This document shows, in pieces, positions 32,056 through 41,451 of a stretch of 64,000 bases of DNA. Where the stretch lies: the NCBI GenBank assembly GCA_947631845.1, contig CANRMY010000007.1, positions 1-64,000 on the forward strand. The letters run 5' to 3'. The stretch's first letter is position 1. The number at the start of each line of letters is the position of its first letter. The stretch comes from an uncultured Oscillospiraceae bacterium. Its GTDB lineage: Bacteria > Bacillota > Clostridia > Oscillospirales > Oscillospiraceae. The position numbers were made by a program, and so were the translations under genes. A model generated the notes under the pieces. That model was not told where the DNA came from. It worked only from the letters and a program-made list of their open reading frames with translations, and did no database searches.

Positions 32056-32645
32056 CTATGCGAAAAGCTGAGATCGACCGCAGGACCGGCGAAACGGACA
32101 TCCGGCTGTCCCTTGACCTGGACGGCACGGGGAAAAGCGCCGTGGACACTGGCGTGGGGTTCCTCGACCACATGCTGACGCTCTTCGCCGCCCACGGCCG
32201 GTTCGATCTGACCGTGACATGCGCGGGGGACACCCGGGTGGACGACCACCACAGCGTGGAGGACATCGGCATCTGCCTGGGGCGGGCGGTGAAGGAGGCC
32301 CTGGGCGACAGGGCCGGCATCGCCCGGTACGGCGACGTGACGGTCCCCATGGACGAGGCGCTGGTGCTCTGCGCGGTAGACATCTCGGGCCGGGGGTATC
32401 TGGGCTCCGATCTGCCCGTCCCCACCCAGAAGATCGGTACCTTCGACACGGAGCTGGTGGAGGAGTTTTTCATGGCCTTCGCCAGGGAATCCGGCGTGAC
32501 GCTCCACCTGAGGGCCCTTTCCGGCCGCAACGCCCACCACCTGGTGGAGGGGGCCTTCAAGGCCTTCGCCCGGGCCATGCGGAGCGCCGTGGCCGTGGAT
32601 CCCGCCCTCTCCGGGGCCATCCCGTCCACGAAAGGCGTGCTGTGA
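32052..32645 (+). CDS. hisB: Imidazoleglycerol-phosphate dehydratase
   Basis: A 197-aa monofunctional dehydratase (no phosphatase domain) that converts imidazole glycerol phosphate to imidazole acetol phosphate. The two manganese-binding motifs are seen: GFLDHMLTLFAAHG near 36 with DDHHSVEDIGI near 64, and the second-repeat FFMAFARES with GRNAHHLVEGAFKAFARAM near 160. The length is usual. A separate histidinol-phosphatase is needed and is not in this operon. Confidence 0.96.
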   Translation: MTMRKAEIDRRTGETDIRLSLDLDGTGKSAVDTGVGFLDHMLTLFAAHGRFDLTVTCAGDTRVDDHHSVEDIGICLGRAVKEALGDRAGIARYGDVTVPMDEALVLCAVDISGRGYLGSDLPVPTQKIGTFDTELVEEFFMAFARESGVTLHLRALSGRNAHHLVEGAFKAFARAMRSAVAVDPALSGAIPSTKGVL

Positions 32646-32646
32646 T

Positions 32647-33255
32647 ATGGTAGGCATCATCGACTACGGCGTGGGGAACCTGTTCTCCCTGCGCAGCTCC
32701 CTCGGAAGCGTGGGGGAGGCGTGCGTCGTCTCCGGCGATCCGGCCGTCATCCGCCGCGCCGACAGGCTGATCCTCCCCGGCGTGGGGGCCTTCGCCGACG
32801 CGGCGCAAAAGCTGCGGGATTCCGGGCTTTTTGAGCTGGTGCTGGAGGAGGCGCGGGCCGGGAAGCCCCTGATGGGCATCTGCCTGGGGATGCAGCTCCT
32901 CTTTGACAGGAGCTTTGAGTACGGGGAACACGAGGGCCTGGGCCTCATCCCCGGCGAGGTGATCCCCATCGCGGAGCACATCCGGCCGGGGCTGAAGATC
33001 CCCCACATCGGGTGGAACGCCCTGACCTATCAGAACCCGTCCGGCCTCTACGACGGGATCCCGGAGGGGTCCCACGTCTATTTCGTCCACTCCTACTACG
33101 CCGCCGGGTGCTCCGATCACACCACCGCCGTCACGGAATACGGCGGGACGCTGACCGCCTCGGTTCAGCGGGACAATGTGGTGGGCTGTCAGTTCCACCC
33201 GGAGAAGAGCGGCGGCGTGGGCCTGCGGATCTTGAAAAATTTCGCCAACATGTGA
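32647..33255 (+). CDS. hisH: Imidazole glycerol phosphate synthase, glutaminase subunit
   Basis: A 202-aa class I glutamine amidotransferase that feeds ammonia to HisF. The nucleophile motif MGICLGMQLLF lies near residue 77. The His-Glu pair is in CQFHPEKSG near 182, so the triad is intact. The N-terminus is IIDYGVGNLFSLRSSL. It follows hisB by one base. Confidence 0.96.
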   Translation: MVGIIDYGVGNLFSLRSSLGSVGEACVVSGDPAVIRRADRLILPGVGAFADAAQKLRDSGLFELVLEEARAGKPLMGICLGMQLLFDRSFEYGEHEGLGLIPGEVIPIAEHIRPGLKIPHIGWNALTYQNPSGLYDGIPEGSHVYFVHSYYAAGCSDHTTAVTEYGGTLTASVQRDNVVGCQFHPEKSGGVGLRILKNFANM

Positions 33256-33270
33256 AAAGGAGGGCGGCAG

Positions 33271-33984
33271 ATGAAGATATTTCCCGCCATTGATCTCTAC
33301 GACGGCAAGGCCGTCAGGCTCCTGCGGGGCGCCTACAACAGCATGACCGTCTACTCCGACCGGCCCTGTGAGAAGGCGGAGGAATTCTTCCGCGCCGGGG
33401 CGGAGTTCGTCCATGTGGTGGATCTGCAGGGGGCCCGGGACGGGGTGAGCGCCAACCGGGAGGCGGCGGCGCTGATCGCCGGCGTCCCCGGCATCCGCGC
33501 CGAGCTGGGCGGCGGCATCCGCGCGGAGGACGATATTCGACGCGCCCTGGACGACGGGTTTTTCCGGGTGATCCTGGGCACCTCCGCCCTGGAGGACCCG
33601 GCGTTTCTGGAAAAGGTGGTGTCCAAATACGGCGAAAAGATCGCCGTGGGCGTGGATATCCGGGACGGCTTCGTGGCCGTGCGGGGCTGGCTGGAGACCA
33701 GCCGGACGGAGTGCTTTGCCTTTGTGGAGCATCTCCAGAAGATCGGCGTCAGGACCGTTATCTGTACGGACATCTCCCGGGACGGGGCCATGGGCGGCGC
33801 CAACACGGCGCTTTATAAGGCGCTCCACGACCGTTTCACCTTGGACATCATCGCCTCCGGCGGCGTCACCACCTTAGAGGATGTGAAGGCCCTGGGGGAG
33901 ACGGGCGCGGCGGGCGTGATCATCGGCAGAGCGCTCTACGACGGGGCCATCGACCTTGCCGAGGCCATAGAGGCGGCGACATGA
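33271..33984 (+). CDS. hisA: ProFAR isomerase
   Basis: A 237-aa (beta-alpha)8 barrel that isomerises ProFAR to PRFAR. Half-barrel phosphate-binding motifs are AELGGGIRAEDDIRRALDDG near 72 and IIASGGVTTLEDVKALGETG near 192. The catalytic Asp lies in the N-terminal FPAIDLYDGKAVRL and the second Asp in CTDISRDGAMGG near 168. An AGGAGGG ribosome site precedes it. It overlaps hisF by 4 bp. Confidence 0.96.
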   Translation: MKIFPAIDLYDGKAVRLLRGAYNSMTVYSDRPCEKAEEFFRAGAEFVHVVDLQGARDGVSANREAAALIAGVPGIRAELGGGIRAEDDIRRALDDGFFRVILGTSALEDPAFLEKVVSKYGEKIAVGVDIRDGFVAVRGWLETSRTECFAFVEHLQKIGVRTVICTDISRDGAMGGANTALYKALHDRFTLDIIASGGVTTLEDVKALGETGAAGVIIGRALYDGAIDLAEAIEAAT

Positions 33985-34739
33985 TCACAAAACGAATCAT
34001 CCCCTGCCTTGACGTGCGGGACGGCCGGGTCGTCAAGGGCGTGAATTTTCAGGGACTGCGGGACGTGAGCTCCCCGGTGGAGCTGGCCGGTACCTACTCC
34101 GACGCCGGGGCGGACGAGCTGGTTTTTTACGACATCACCGCCTCCGCCGAGGGGCGGCGTCTGTTCACCGATGTCCTCACCCAGGCCGCCAGCCAGGTGT
34201 TCATCCCCCTGACCGTGGGCGGCGGCATCAACACCCTGGACGACTTTGACCGGGTGCTGAAATGTGGGGCCGACAAGGTCAGCGTCAACTCCGGGGCCAT
34301 CCGGGACCCCTCCCTCATCGGCAGGGCGGCCAAACGGTACGGCGATCAGTGCGTGGTGATCTCCGCCGACGTCAAGCGCGTAAACGGCGTTTTCACCGTC
34401 TTCGCCCGGGGCGGGCGGGACAACACGGGCCTGGAGGCCGTGGAGTGGATCCGCCGGTGCGTGGGCGAGGGCGCGGGCGAGGTGGTCCTCAACTCCATGG
34501 ACACCGACGGCGTGCGCGGTGGGTTCGATCTGAAGATGCTGAAGGCCGTCTCCGAGGCCGTGTCCGTGCCGGTCATCGCCTCCGGCGGCGCGGGAAAGAT
34601 CCAGGATTTCGTCACCCTCTTCAAAACCCTCCCCCGGGTGGACGCGGGGCTGGCGGCCTCCATCCTCCATTTCGGGGAGGTCACCGTGGCGGACATCAAA
34701 AAAGCCCTCAAGGCCGAGGGCATAAACGTCAGGATATGA
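33981..34739 (+). CDS. hisF: Imidazole glycerol phosphate synthase, cyclase subunit
   Basis: A 252-aa (beta-alpha)8 barrel, the cyclase partner of HisH that forms imidazole glycerol phosphate and AICAR. Catalytic Asp in [19 protein letters not shown] at the N-terminus, [25 protein letters not shown] near 75, second catalytic Asp in [13 protein letters not shown] near 170, and [13 protein letters not shown] near 195. Complete and normal length. Confidence 0.97.
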   Translation: MITKRIIPCLDVRDGRVVKGVNFQGLRDVSSPVELAGTYSDAGADELVFYDITASAEGRRLFTDVLTQAASQVFIPLTVGGGINTLDDFDRVLKCGADKVSVNSGAIRDPSLIGRAAKRYGDQCVVISADVKRVNGVFTVFARGGRDNTGLEAVEWIRRCVGEGAGEVVLNSMDTDGVRGGFDLKMLKAVSEAVSVPVIASGGAGKIQDFVTLFKTLPRVDAGLAASILHFGEVTVADIKKALKAEGINVRI

Positions 34740-34749
34740 GGAATTGCGT

Positions 34750-35400
34750 ATGATCAACATTGACGAGCTGAAATTTGACGAGAAGGGCCTGATCCCGGCC
34801 ATCGTGGTGGATGCGGAGAGCAAAAAGGTGCTGACCCTGGCGTACATGAACCGGGAGAGCCTTCAGATCTCCTTAGAGCGCGGCCTCACCTGCTTCTGGT
34901 CCCGCTCCCGGCAGGAGCTGTGGATCAAGGGCGAGACCAGCGGGAACTACCAGCACATCCGCTCCGTCACCGCCGACTGCGACCGGGACGCTCTGGTGGT
35001 GGAGGTGGTGAAGGACGGGCCCGCCTGCCATCTGGGCACCGATTCCTGCTTCAACACCCCGGTCTACGAGGCCGCCGACGCCCCGGAGGCGTTCTCCTAT
35101 CAGGGCCTCTACGCGCTTTTAGAGGGCCGGAAGGCCGACCCCAAGGAGGGCAGCTACACCAACTACCTCTTCTCCAAGGGCCTGGATAAGATTTTGAAAA
35201 AGGTGGGCGAGGAGTCCACCGAGGTCATCATCGCCGGCAAGGCCCAGGACAAGCGGGAGACTGTCTACGAGCTGGCGGACCTTGCCTACCACTGCATGGT
35301 GCTGATGGTGGAGATGGGCATCACCCTGGACGAGCTGAAAGGCGAGCTGGCCTCCCGTCACGTCATTGAGAAGAAGGTCAAGCAGGAAAAAATGGTATAA
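34750..35400 (+). CDS. hisIE: Bifunctional PRA-CH / PRA-PH (HisIE)
   Basis: A 216-aa fusion of phosphoribosyl-AMP cyclohydrolase and phosphoribosyl-ATP pyrophosphohydrolase (steps 3 and 2). The HisI domain (about 1-105) has [18 protein letters not shown] and the zinc Cys pair in [11 protein letters not shown] and GTDSCF. The HisE domain (about 112-216) has [20 protein letters not shown] followed by the acidic [10 protein letters not shown] helix. The start is taken at ATG 34750, 8 nt after GAGG; a TTG two codons earlier is also in frame. It ends the operon and is followed by a strong terminator. Confidence 0.95.
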   Translation: MINIDELKFDEKGLIPAIVVDAESKKVLTLAYMNRESLQISLERGLTCFWSRSRQELWIKGETSGNYQHIRSVTADCDRDALVVEVVKDGPACHLGTDSCFNTPVYEAADAPEAFSYQGLYALLEGRKADPKEGSYTNYLFSKGLDKILKKVGEESTEVIIAGKAQDKRETVYELADLAYHCMVLMVEMGITLDELKGELASRHVIEKKVKQEKMV

Positions 35401-35420
35401 GGTTACAGTCTCATACACAC

Positions 35421-35466
35421 AAAAATCCCCTCTCCGGCGGCTTTCCGCCCGGGAGGGGATCTTTTT
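35421..35466. terminator. Bidirectional terminator between the his operon and the YihY gene
   Basis: A 16-bp stem (35425-35440 with 35445-35460) containing TCCCCTC/GAGGGGA and CGGCGG/CCGCC is flanked by A5 on the left and CT5 on the right. It can therefore serve both convergent transcripts. Confidence 0.85.
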
Positions 35467-35474
35467 GCGCATTG

Positions 35475-36404
35475 TCACTCCGTTCCGTCCTGGAGCGGTT
35501 CGCCGGGGACGGCTTCGGCCTTTTCGCGTTTCCTTTTCTCCGCCGCCAGCTCCGGGTGGCCGGATCTCAGCCGGTCAGGCTCCTCGCGGACGAAGCGGTT
35601 GATATACGCGCCCACCAGCAGAATGAAGAAGCAGTAGTAGACCCACAGCAGGGCCACGATGACGGTGCCCAGGATGCCGTAGACGCCGTAGCGGTTGGAG
35701 TAGCCCGCGTACAGGGAGAAGGCCCAGGAAAACACCAGCCACGCCAGGGTGGCAAAGGCCGCGCCGGGCCACTGATAGCGCATCTTGCGCCGTCCGGCGG
35801 GCATCCAGGTGAACATGATGAGGAACACGAAAAAGAGGAACAGCATCATCACCGGGTAGCGGATGATCTTGATGATGCCCAGCAGCGCGTCCTCGACCCA
35901 GGAGCTGGTGAGGTGGGCGCTGATCAGGTCCAGGATCATGCCGCCGTAGACGATGCCGCACAGCGTCAGGAGCACGGCGGCCAGGGCGATGATCATGAAA
36001 AAGCACGCCCGCAGGCGGAACACGATGAAGTTTTCCCGCCGGGTCAGATCCTGGGCCGCGTCCATGCCGCGCATCAGGGCCAGCATGGACAGGCTCGCCG
36101 ACCAGACGGACACCACGGCGGTGACGGACAGGGTGGTGGTGCTGCTGTCGTAGATGCTGGTAATGATATTCGCCAGGATGGCGTACAGCTCCTCCGGCGC
36201 GAACTGGCGGAGGAAGCCCAGAAACATGCTCTCCGTCAGGGGCGTATAGGGCAGGAGCGAGCACACAAGGCCCAGAATGGGCACCAGGGACAGGAAGAGG
36301 TAGAACGCCGCGGCGGCGGCGAAGGTCCAGATCTTCCGCGCTCCGATCCCGTCAAAGAAATCCACAACCACGTGGAGGCTCCGCTTGAGCTGTTTCATGG
36401 ACAA
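35475..36404 (-). CDS. YihY/BrkB-family membrane protein
   Basis: A 309-aa membrane protein of the YihY/UPF0761 family. It has about six helices (near residues 22-55, 85-110, 130-160, 175-205, 210-235 and 240-270). The conserved GARKIWTFAAAAAFYLFLSLVPILGLV N-terminal helix and the GILGTVIVALLWVYYCFFILLVGAYIN C-terminal block are family hallmarks. The C-terminal 30 residues are charged and cytosolic. Once misnamed ribonuclease BN; the true function is unknown. It is 10 nt downstream of the dipeptidase gene and probably cotranscribed. Confidence 0.88.
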   Translation of the reverse strand: MSMKQLKRSLHVVVDFFDGIGARKIWTFAAAAAFYLFLSLVPILGLVCSLLPYTPLTESMFLGFLRQFAPEELYAILANIITSIYDSSTTTLSVTAVVSVWSASLSMLALMRGMDAAQDLTRRENFIVFRLRACFFMIIALAAVLLTLCGIVYGGMILDLISAHLTSSWVEDALLGIIKIIRYPVMMLFLFFVFLIMFTWMPAGRRKMRYQWPGAAFATLAWLVFSWAFSLYAGYSNRYGVYGILGTVIVALLWVYYCFFILLVGAYINRFVREEPDRLRSGHPELAAEKRKREKAEAVPGEPLQDGTE

Positions 36405-36414
36405 AACCCTTTCA

Positions 36415-37713
36415 TCAGCCGCAGAACAGGACCACGGCCTCGGCGAACATCTCGCCGGCCAGCAGAAGCTCGCTCACCGCCACGCGCTCATCCGGCTCGT
36501 GCATATGGACGTCCGAGCCGGGGAACTCCGCGCCGAAGGCGACGCCGCCCCGGATCTCGTGGACGTAGGTGCCGCCGCCCATGGACTGGGCCTGGCAGAT
36601 CTGGCCGGTGTAGTCGGCGTAGATCTTCAAAAGCCCCTCCACAAAGTCGGAATCCGCCGGGGTGTGGTGCGGCGCGGAGAGGCTCTGGATCTCCACCGTC
36701 AGCCCCTCCCCCAGGGCGTTTTGAAACGCCGCGGCGATGGCGTTCCCGTCCCCGCAGACGGGCACGCGGCAGTCCACGTGGCAGGTAAGGCCCGTCTCGT
36801 CGCAGGACATGACCCCCAGATTCACCGTAAGGGCCCCTGAGAGCTCGTCAGCGCAGTTTGCGCCCACGGCAAGGCCCCCGTTATCCCCGTGGGGAAAGGC
36901 GCGGCTGAGGGCGCGGAAAGCGTCAAATCCGGGGCCCTCCCGCGCGGCCAGCTTTTCGATCATGGAGGTAACGGCGTTGTCGCCCTCCTCCGGCTTGCTG
37001 GCGTGGGCGGCGCGGCCCATGACGGCGAGCTTTTCCCCGTCGGTGAGCTCCGCCTCGCAGGAGGCCGGGACGGCGTTGACCACCGTGCCGCCGGAGAGGC
37101 GCTTCACGGCAGGGCCCGGCCCCGTGTACGCCGGGGCGGTGACGGTGAAATGCAGGCGTCCCTTCTCGGTGTTGACCACGGGAAAGCTCCCGTCGGGGGT
37201 GAACACGCGCGGGGGCATTTCGTAACGCTCCATGTACCAGGCGATATCACCGGAGCCGCACTCCTCGTCCGACCCTAAAATCAGCTGGACCTTGCGCTTC
37301 ACAAGGCCCAGATCCCTGGCGCACAGCAGGGCGTAAAGGGCCATGACGGCGGGGCCCTTGTCGTCGATGACGCCGCGCCCGTAGATCTTCCCGTCCAGCT
37401 CCCGCATGGCGAAGGGCGCGGTGACCGTCCACTCCCCCGCCGGCGGCACCACGTCCAGGTGGGCCAGGATGCCAAGCTCCGGCTGGCCCTCGCCCAGCTC
37501 CGCCACCAGCACCCGGTCGCCCAGGATCCTGCCGGAAAGCCCGTGCTCCGTGACCACCGCCAGGGCCTCGTCCAGCGCCCGCCGCGGCCCCGGCCCGAAG
37601 GGCGCCCCGGGGGCCGCCTCCCCCCGCGCCGAATCCACGGCCACGAGCCTGGCGATATCTTCCAAAATGTCCGCCCGGTGGGCGGTGAAATAATCCGCGA
37701 TCCGTCTGTCCAT
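36415..37713 (-). CDS. Sapep/PepV-type M20 dipeptidase
   Basis: A 432-aa dinuclear zinc dipeptidase of the PepV/Sapep group. Metal ligands and catalytic residues are in LAHLDVVPPAGEW near 83 (His, Asp), GRGVIDDKGP near 112, LGSDEECGSGD near 146 (catalytic Glu) and PDGSFPVVNTEKG near 172. The C-terminal YVHEIRGGVAFGAEFPG followed by VHMHEPDERV gives the last His. The lid domain spans about 180-320. It hydrolyses dipeptides with an unblocked N-terminus, probably for amino acid nutrition. Confidence 0.88.
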   Translation of the reverse strand: MDRRIADYFTAHRADILEDIARLVAVDSARGEAAPGAPFGPGPRRALDEALAVVTEHGLSGRILGDRVLVAELGEGQPELGILAHLDVVPPAGEWTVTAPFAMRELDGKIYGRGVIDDKGPAVMALYALLCARDLGLVKRKVQLILGSDEECGSGDIAWYMERYEMPPRVFTPDGSFPVVNTEKGRLHFTVTAPAYTGPGPAVKRLSGGTVVNAVPASCEAELTDGEKLAVMGRAAHASKPEEGDNAVTSMIEKLAAREGPGFDAFRALSRAFPHGDNGGLAVGANCADELSGALTVNLGVMSCDETGLTCHVDCRVPVCGDGNAIAAAFQNALGEGLTVEIQSLSAPHHTPADSDFVEGLLKIYADYTGQICQAQSMGGGTYVHEIRGGVAFGAEFPGSDVHMHEPDERVAVSELLLAGEMFAEAVVLFCG

Positions 37714-37782
37714 ATCGGCCTCCGAAAGAAGTATTTTTATCTTTGCTCCGTAAAACTATATTTTAGCATAGTCTTAAGAATT

Positions 37783-37811
37783 TTGCAAGTGATTTCCAAT
37801 ATCTTCATAAT
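37783..37811 (+). promoter_or_regulatory. Candidate promoter of the first SLH gene
   Basis: -35 TTGCAA (37783-37788), 17-bp spacer, -10 CATAAT (37806-37811), leaving a leader of about 130 nt before ATG 37951. It is unrelated in sequence to the promoter of the paralogous SLH gene. Confidence 0.5.
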
Positions 37812-37950
37812 ACACGCGCAAGACACGCGGCGTTTGTGATTTTGACGAAATTGTTCAAAAAAGCCGGGGGAAAGGCCACGTCGGTATGGTTGTTTTTACT
37901 TTATTTGTTGCCTCCAAAAACGAAAAAAGTTATTAAGGAGGAAACACTAC

Positions 37951-40900
37951 ATGAAGACTCTGAAGAAGACCCTGTGCCTGGTCTTGGCGGTAGTCATGGT
38001 GGTCGGCGCGCTTGTCTTGCCTGCGTCTGCGGCGTACAAAGACGTGAATGACATCGGCGCTGACTATAAGGATGCTGTCGAGATGCTGGACAACTGGAAC
38101 GTCATGGAGGGCGACGCCACTGGCAATTTCAAGCCCAAGGCTTCCATCCAGCGCCAGGAGATGGCCGCGATTATCTATCGCCTGCTGACCGGAGATAACG
38201 AAGGTTACGGCAAGGATAATTCCGCCATCTACACGCCTTACGCGGCGAAGTTCACCGATGTGGACGCCAAGGGCTGGGCGGCCGGCTACATCGGCTACTG
38301 CGCCAACAAGGGCATCATCGTCGGCGTCAACGCCGAGGGTACCCTGTTTGACCCCACCCGTCCCATCCCCAGCAACGACGTGCTGTGCATGCTGCTCCGC
38401 GCTCTCGGTTACGGCATGAACAAGGAGTATCAGGGCGCTGACTGGTCCAAGCACATCGTCGCCGATGCCAACCGTCTCCACCTGACCGACGGCATCACCA
38501 CCCAGCTGGGCACTACGACCCCCAGCCAGCGTCAGGAAGTCGCTCTGATGACCTACAACGCCGCCACGGCTAAGCGCGTCACCTGGAGCGATGCCGAGAA
38601 GGACTACATCCCCTATGTGGATCCCAACGATCCCGACAGCAAGGCCAATATCTCTCTGATTGATAAGTTCACTGAGACGAAAACGACGACCCAAACGGAC
38701 TACGAAAAAGCGTTTGGTATGCCCGGCACTACCACCACCGTCCACAATTTTGAGTTCACCTATCCTGTTAAGTCCGTTCCCGGCAGCTGGCCTTCTACCA
38801 GCACTCCCCCTGTGAAGGAGTATTGGACTGCCGTTCCCGAGTGTGACGTAGCTGAGTTCCTTGGCCTTGGCGAAGAAACTGCCCACGAGAGCTCCGGCCC
38901 CATGACGACCTACACCAACGGCACCGGCAATATCGGTTCCGATACCATCGTAGCCACTGACATGGTCAACACCATCGGTCACCAGGGCCGCCGCACGCTG
39001 GTCTATGCTGACCAAATCGTGTACGTTGACACCTATCTGGCCAGGGTCACCGGCACCCGTGCCGAGGTGAAGGATCCTGCCGGCCACGTCATCACCACGG
39101 CTCAGGCCACCCTTATGGTTTACAGCAACCGCGTCGCCAACCCCAACACCGCTACCACTACCCGGTCCCCGTCGGCCACTGCCATCATCGCCACCGCGAC
39201 GATCGACACCGATAAGTATGCTGTCGGCGATATGCTCCGCGTCAACGTCGTGACAACCGCTCCCTATAACGCTTTTGACAACCAGACAGTCAAGGTTATC
39301 GCTCACGAGAAGGTTACCACTGAGTCCGTGACTATCGCAAGAATCGAGCGCGATGCCGCTAACTGGGATCTTCACGGCGTGAACGCAAATACCCTCACCG
39401 AGGTCGGCTTCACCGGCACCAACGGCAAGACTTACCTCTACAACTACACCTACGGCTACAACACCGAGGCCGCTCCTGTCAACGGTTCCAGCGTCCAGCG
39501 GATCGTGACCCAGGACATCGGCAAGACCTACACCGTGTATCTGGATTCCCATGACAACGTGCTGGGCGTGGATCTGAAGCCCGTCTCCGATATCGGCGTT
39601 GTTACGTCCGTCAATATTGCTCTTGTCACCGGCACCACGAACCAGTATGTCGTCGCCTATAACGTGCTGATGCCCGACGGCAGCACCACCACAGTTTATG
39701 GTGTTGAACCCGCTACCCAGAAGCCCTACACCAGCGCTGCCAGAGCTCAGGCCGCTGCCAATACCTTCTGGAATACAAATGCTAATGCTAACCCTGCATC
39801 TTTAGTGAATGGTGAGAATAAGGACGCGGGCATTCTCGCGCGGATCACGCCTATCGCCAACGGCTATTACAGAGTCGTTGCCGCCGGAACTGCCGGTAGT
39901 ACTGACGCCAACAACAGCTATACCGGAACGCTGGCCCCCAACAGAGTCCTTGAGCGCGGCGAAGCCAACGCTTTCTGGCTCGCGAGTCTGACCAATACCT
40001 CCACCCCGAATAGTACCGGCACCAACTATCCCGCCTACATTGGCCGCGTTGGCCCCACCACCATTAATAACGTCCTTGTTGACGACACCACCGTGTACTT
40101 CGTTGCCAACTACGAATACAACTATACCGCCAACGAGTACCAGTTCAAGAACTTCATCATCAGAGAGGGCTTCAAGAGCGTAACGGACATGAGATATAGC
40201 AATGTTATTCCCAATGCCACTACCGCTACCGGTCCTGCTCCCCTCACTGGTGGTACCGCCAACATTGACGGTCAGGCCGCAGCCAGTCTTAACCTTGAGG
40301 TCAGCGCGTTCGACACCGACACCGACGGCTATGCCGACTATGTCCTTGTCTTGAACGACAACCTGCAGCAGGTTCCCACCCCTGTGACCGTTCTCAACTA
40401 CGCCTACCTGATGAACAACCGCAGGTTTGCTTCCACCACCAGCGATCAGAACGTGTACGGCGCCATCATCGACGGTGTGGCCGGCAAGACGCTGACCCTC
40501 ACCGCTGTCGCTTCTTCCAACGTTCTGGACACCGGCCTGTACACCTATGCCGATCAGACCATCAACGGCTGGAACGCTGTCAACTTTGTAAGTCCCACCA
40601 CCGCCACCGCTACCGGTAATCCTTACTGGGGCGTCGCCGCCACTGGCACAACCAGCGCGGGCTGGCTCGTCAAGGATGACGTTCTCGTGGTTGACCCGAG
40701 CAGCACCTCTGCTGGCTCTTCCATGGATCGCGGCCAGTTTAACGGCACTACCTTTAATGGTCCCGCCGTCGACAAGTACCTGACCATCGCCAATGACTGC
40801 AAGGTCTTCCTGGTGAATCCCACCACCGGGTCCAGCACCCCGCAGCCCTATGCGCTGACCACCCTCGACGATGCTGATGTCTATGGTACCAATGAGATCG

Positions 40901-41370
40901 TGTATCAGTTCGACGCCAACGGCTATGTGAACCTGATCTACATCGTTGCCAAGGGCGGCGATGAGACCACCCGCGATCCCGCCACCCAGATCCAGAGCAT
41001 GACTTGGACACTTTCCGGCAATAAGGTTGACGTGGGCGCGTCCACTGCTTGGAAAGGAACTCCCAAAACTGTCACGGGCAATCCCTCCAATTTTGTTGCT
41101 CCTACTACCTCTTCTGTCTCTATCTCCTGCGAGTGGCAGTATCTTGACACGGATCCCGCAGTGGCTAAGTGGGTCAAGGCCGGAGATAACTTCCTGGCTG
41201 ACACCACCTATCGCCTCGTTGTCACGATGACCGCCGCTGATGGTTACGCTTTCGCGAGCAACTTTACTGCGAGCGTTAATCGGAGTCCCGCTATCGATGG
41301 ATATACAGGTAGGATAACAAAAATCACGGATGGTACCGTCACCGTTATCTTCACAGCCAACGCGAACTAA
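37951..41370 (+). CDS. SLH-domain surface (S-layer-like) protein 1
   Basis: A 1139-aa secreted protein. A clear signal peptide, MKTLKKTLCLVLAVVMVVGA then LVLPASA, covers residues 1-27. Three S-layer homology repeats follow at about 28-75, 90-140 and 150-200 (for example IQRQEMAAIIYRLLTGD, AAGYIGYCANKGIIVG, and SQRQEVALMTYNAAT). They should anchor it to pyruvylated wall polymer. The remaining 900 residues are Thr/Asn/Ala/Val-rich, beta-type repeats without cysteine, as in S-layer proteins. It ends in a short Ig-like segment (LADTTYRLVVTMTAADGYAF). Codon use is biased toward C-ending and GCT/GGT codons, suggesting high expression. Strongly similar to the convergent protein at 42863-46945, with about 97 percent identical DNA across the SLH region. 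Confidence 0.9.
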   Translation: MKTLKKTLCLVLAVVMVVGALVLPASAAYKDVNDIGADYKDAVEMLDNWNVMEGDATGNFKPKASIQRQEMAAIIYRLLTGDNEGYGKDNSAIYTPYAAKFTDVDAKGWAAGYIGYCANKGIIVGVNAEGTLFDPTRPIPSNDVLCMLLRALGYGMNKEYQGADWSKHIVADANRLHLTDGITTQLGTTTPSQRQEVALMTYNAATAKRVTWSDAEKDYIPYVDPNDPDSKANISLIDKFTETKTTTQTDYEKAFGMPGTTTTVHNFEFTYPVKSVPGSWPSTSTPPVKEYWTAVPECDVAEFLGLGEETAHESSGPMTTYTNGTGNIGSDTIVATDMVNTIGHQGRRTLVYADQIVYVDTYLARVTGTRAEVKDPAGHVITTAQATLMVYSNRVANPNTATTTRSPSATAIIATATIDTDKYAVGDMLRVNVVTTAPYNAFDNQTVKVIAHEKVTTESVTIARIERDAANWDLHGVNANTLTEVGFTGTNGKTYLYNYTYGYNTEAAPVNGSSVQRIVTQDIGKTYTVYLDSHDNVLGVDLKPVSDIGVVTSVNIALVTGTTNQYVVAYNVLMPDGSTTTVYGVEPATQKPYTSAARAQAAANTFWNTNANANPASLVNGENKDAGILARITPIANGYYRVVAAGTAGSTDANNSYTGTLAPNRVLERGEANAFWLASLTNTSTPNSTGTNYPAYIGRVGPTTINNVLVDDTTVYFVANYEYNYTANEYQFKNFIIREGFKSVTDMRYSNVIPNATTATGPAPLTGGTANIDGQAAASLNLEVSAFDTDTDGYADYVLVLNDNLQQVPTPVTVLNYAYLMNNRRFASTTSDQNVYGAIIDGVAGKTLTLTAVASSNVLDTGLYTYADQTINGWNAVNFVSPTTATATGNPYWGVAATGTTSAGWLVKDDVLVVDPSSTSAGSSMDRGQFNGTTFNGPAVDKYLTIANDCKVFLVNPTTGSSTPQPYALTTLDDADVYGTNEIVYQFDANGYVNLIYIVAKGGDETTRDPATQIQSMTWTLSGNKVDVGASTAWKGTPKTVTGNPSNFVAPTTSSVSISCEWQYLDTDPAVAKWVKAGDNFLADTTYRLVVTMTAADGYAFASNFTASVNRSPAIDGYTGRITKITDGTVTVIFTANAN

Positions 41371-41402
41371 TCTACACTCCCCTTAACCCCTCACCGCTTT
41401 CA

Positions 41403-41436
41403 AAGCCCCCGGGCCTCGGCCCGGGGGCTTCTTTTT
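41403..41436 (+). terminator. Terminator of SLH gene 1; half of an inverted pair
   Basis: A perfect 12-bp stem, AAGCCCCCGGGC (41403-41414) with GCCCGGGGGCTT (41419-41430), and CT5 follow the SLH stop. The block ACCGCTTT-(C)-AAAGCCCCC and the downstream CTTTTTGCGTGC recur, inverted, after SLH gene 2 (42827-42774), so the two terminators are homologous. Confidence 0.9.
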
Positions 41437-41451
41437 GCGTGCGGGTTCGGT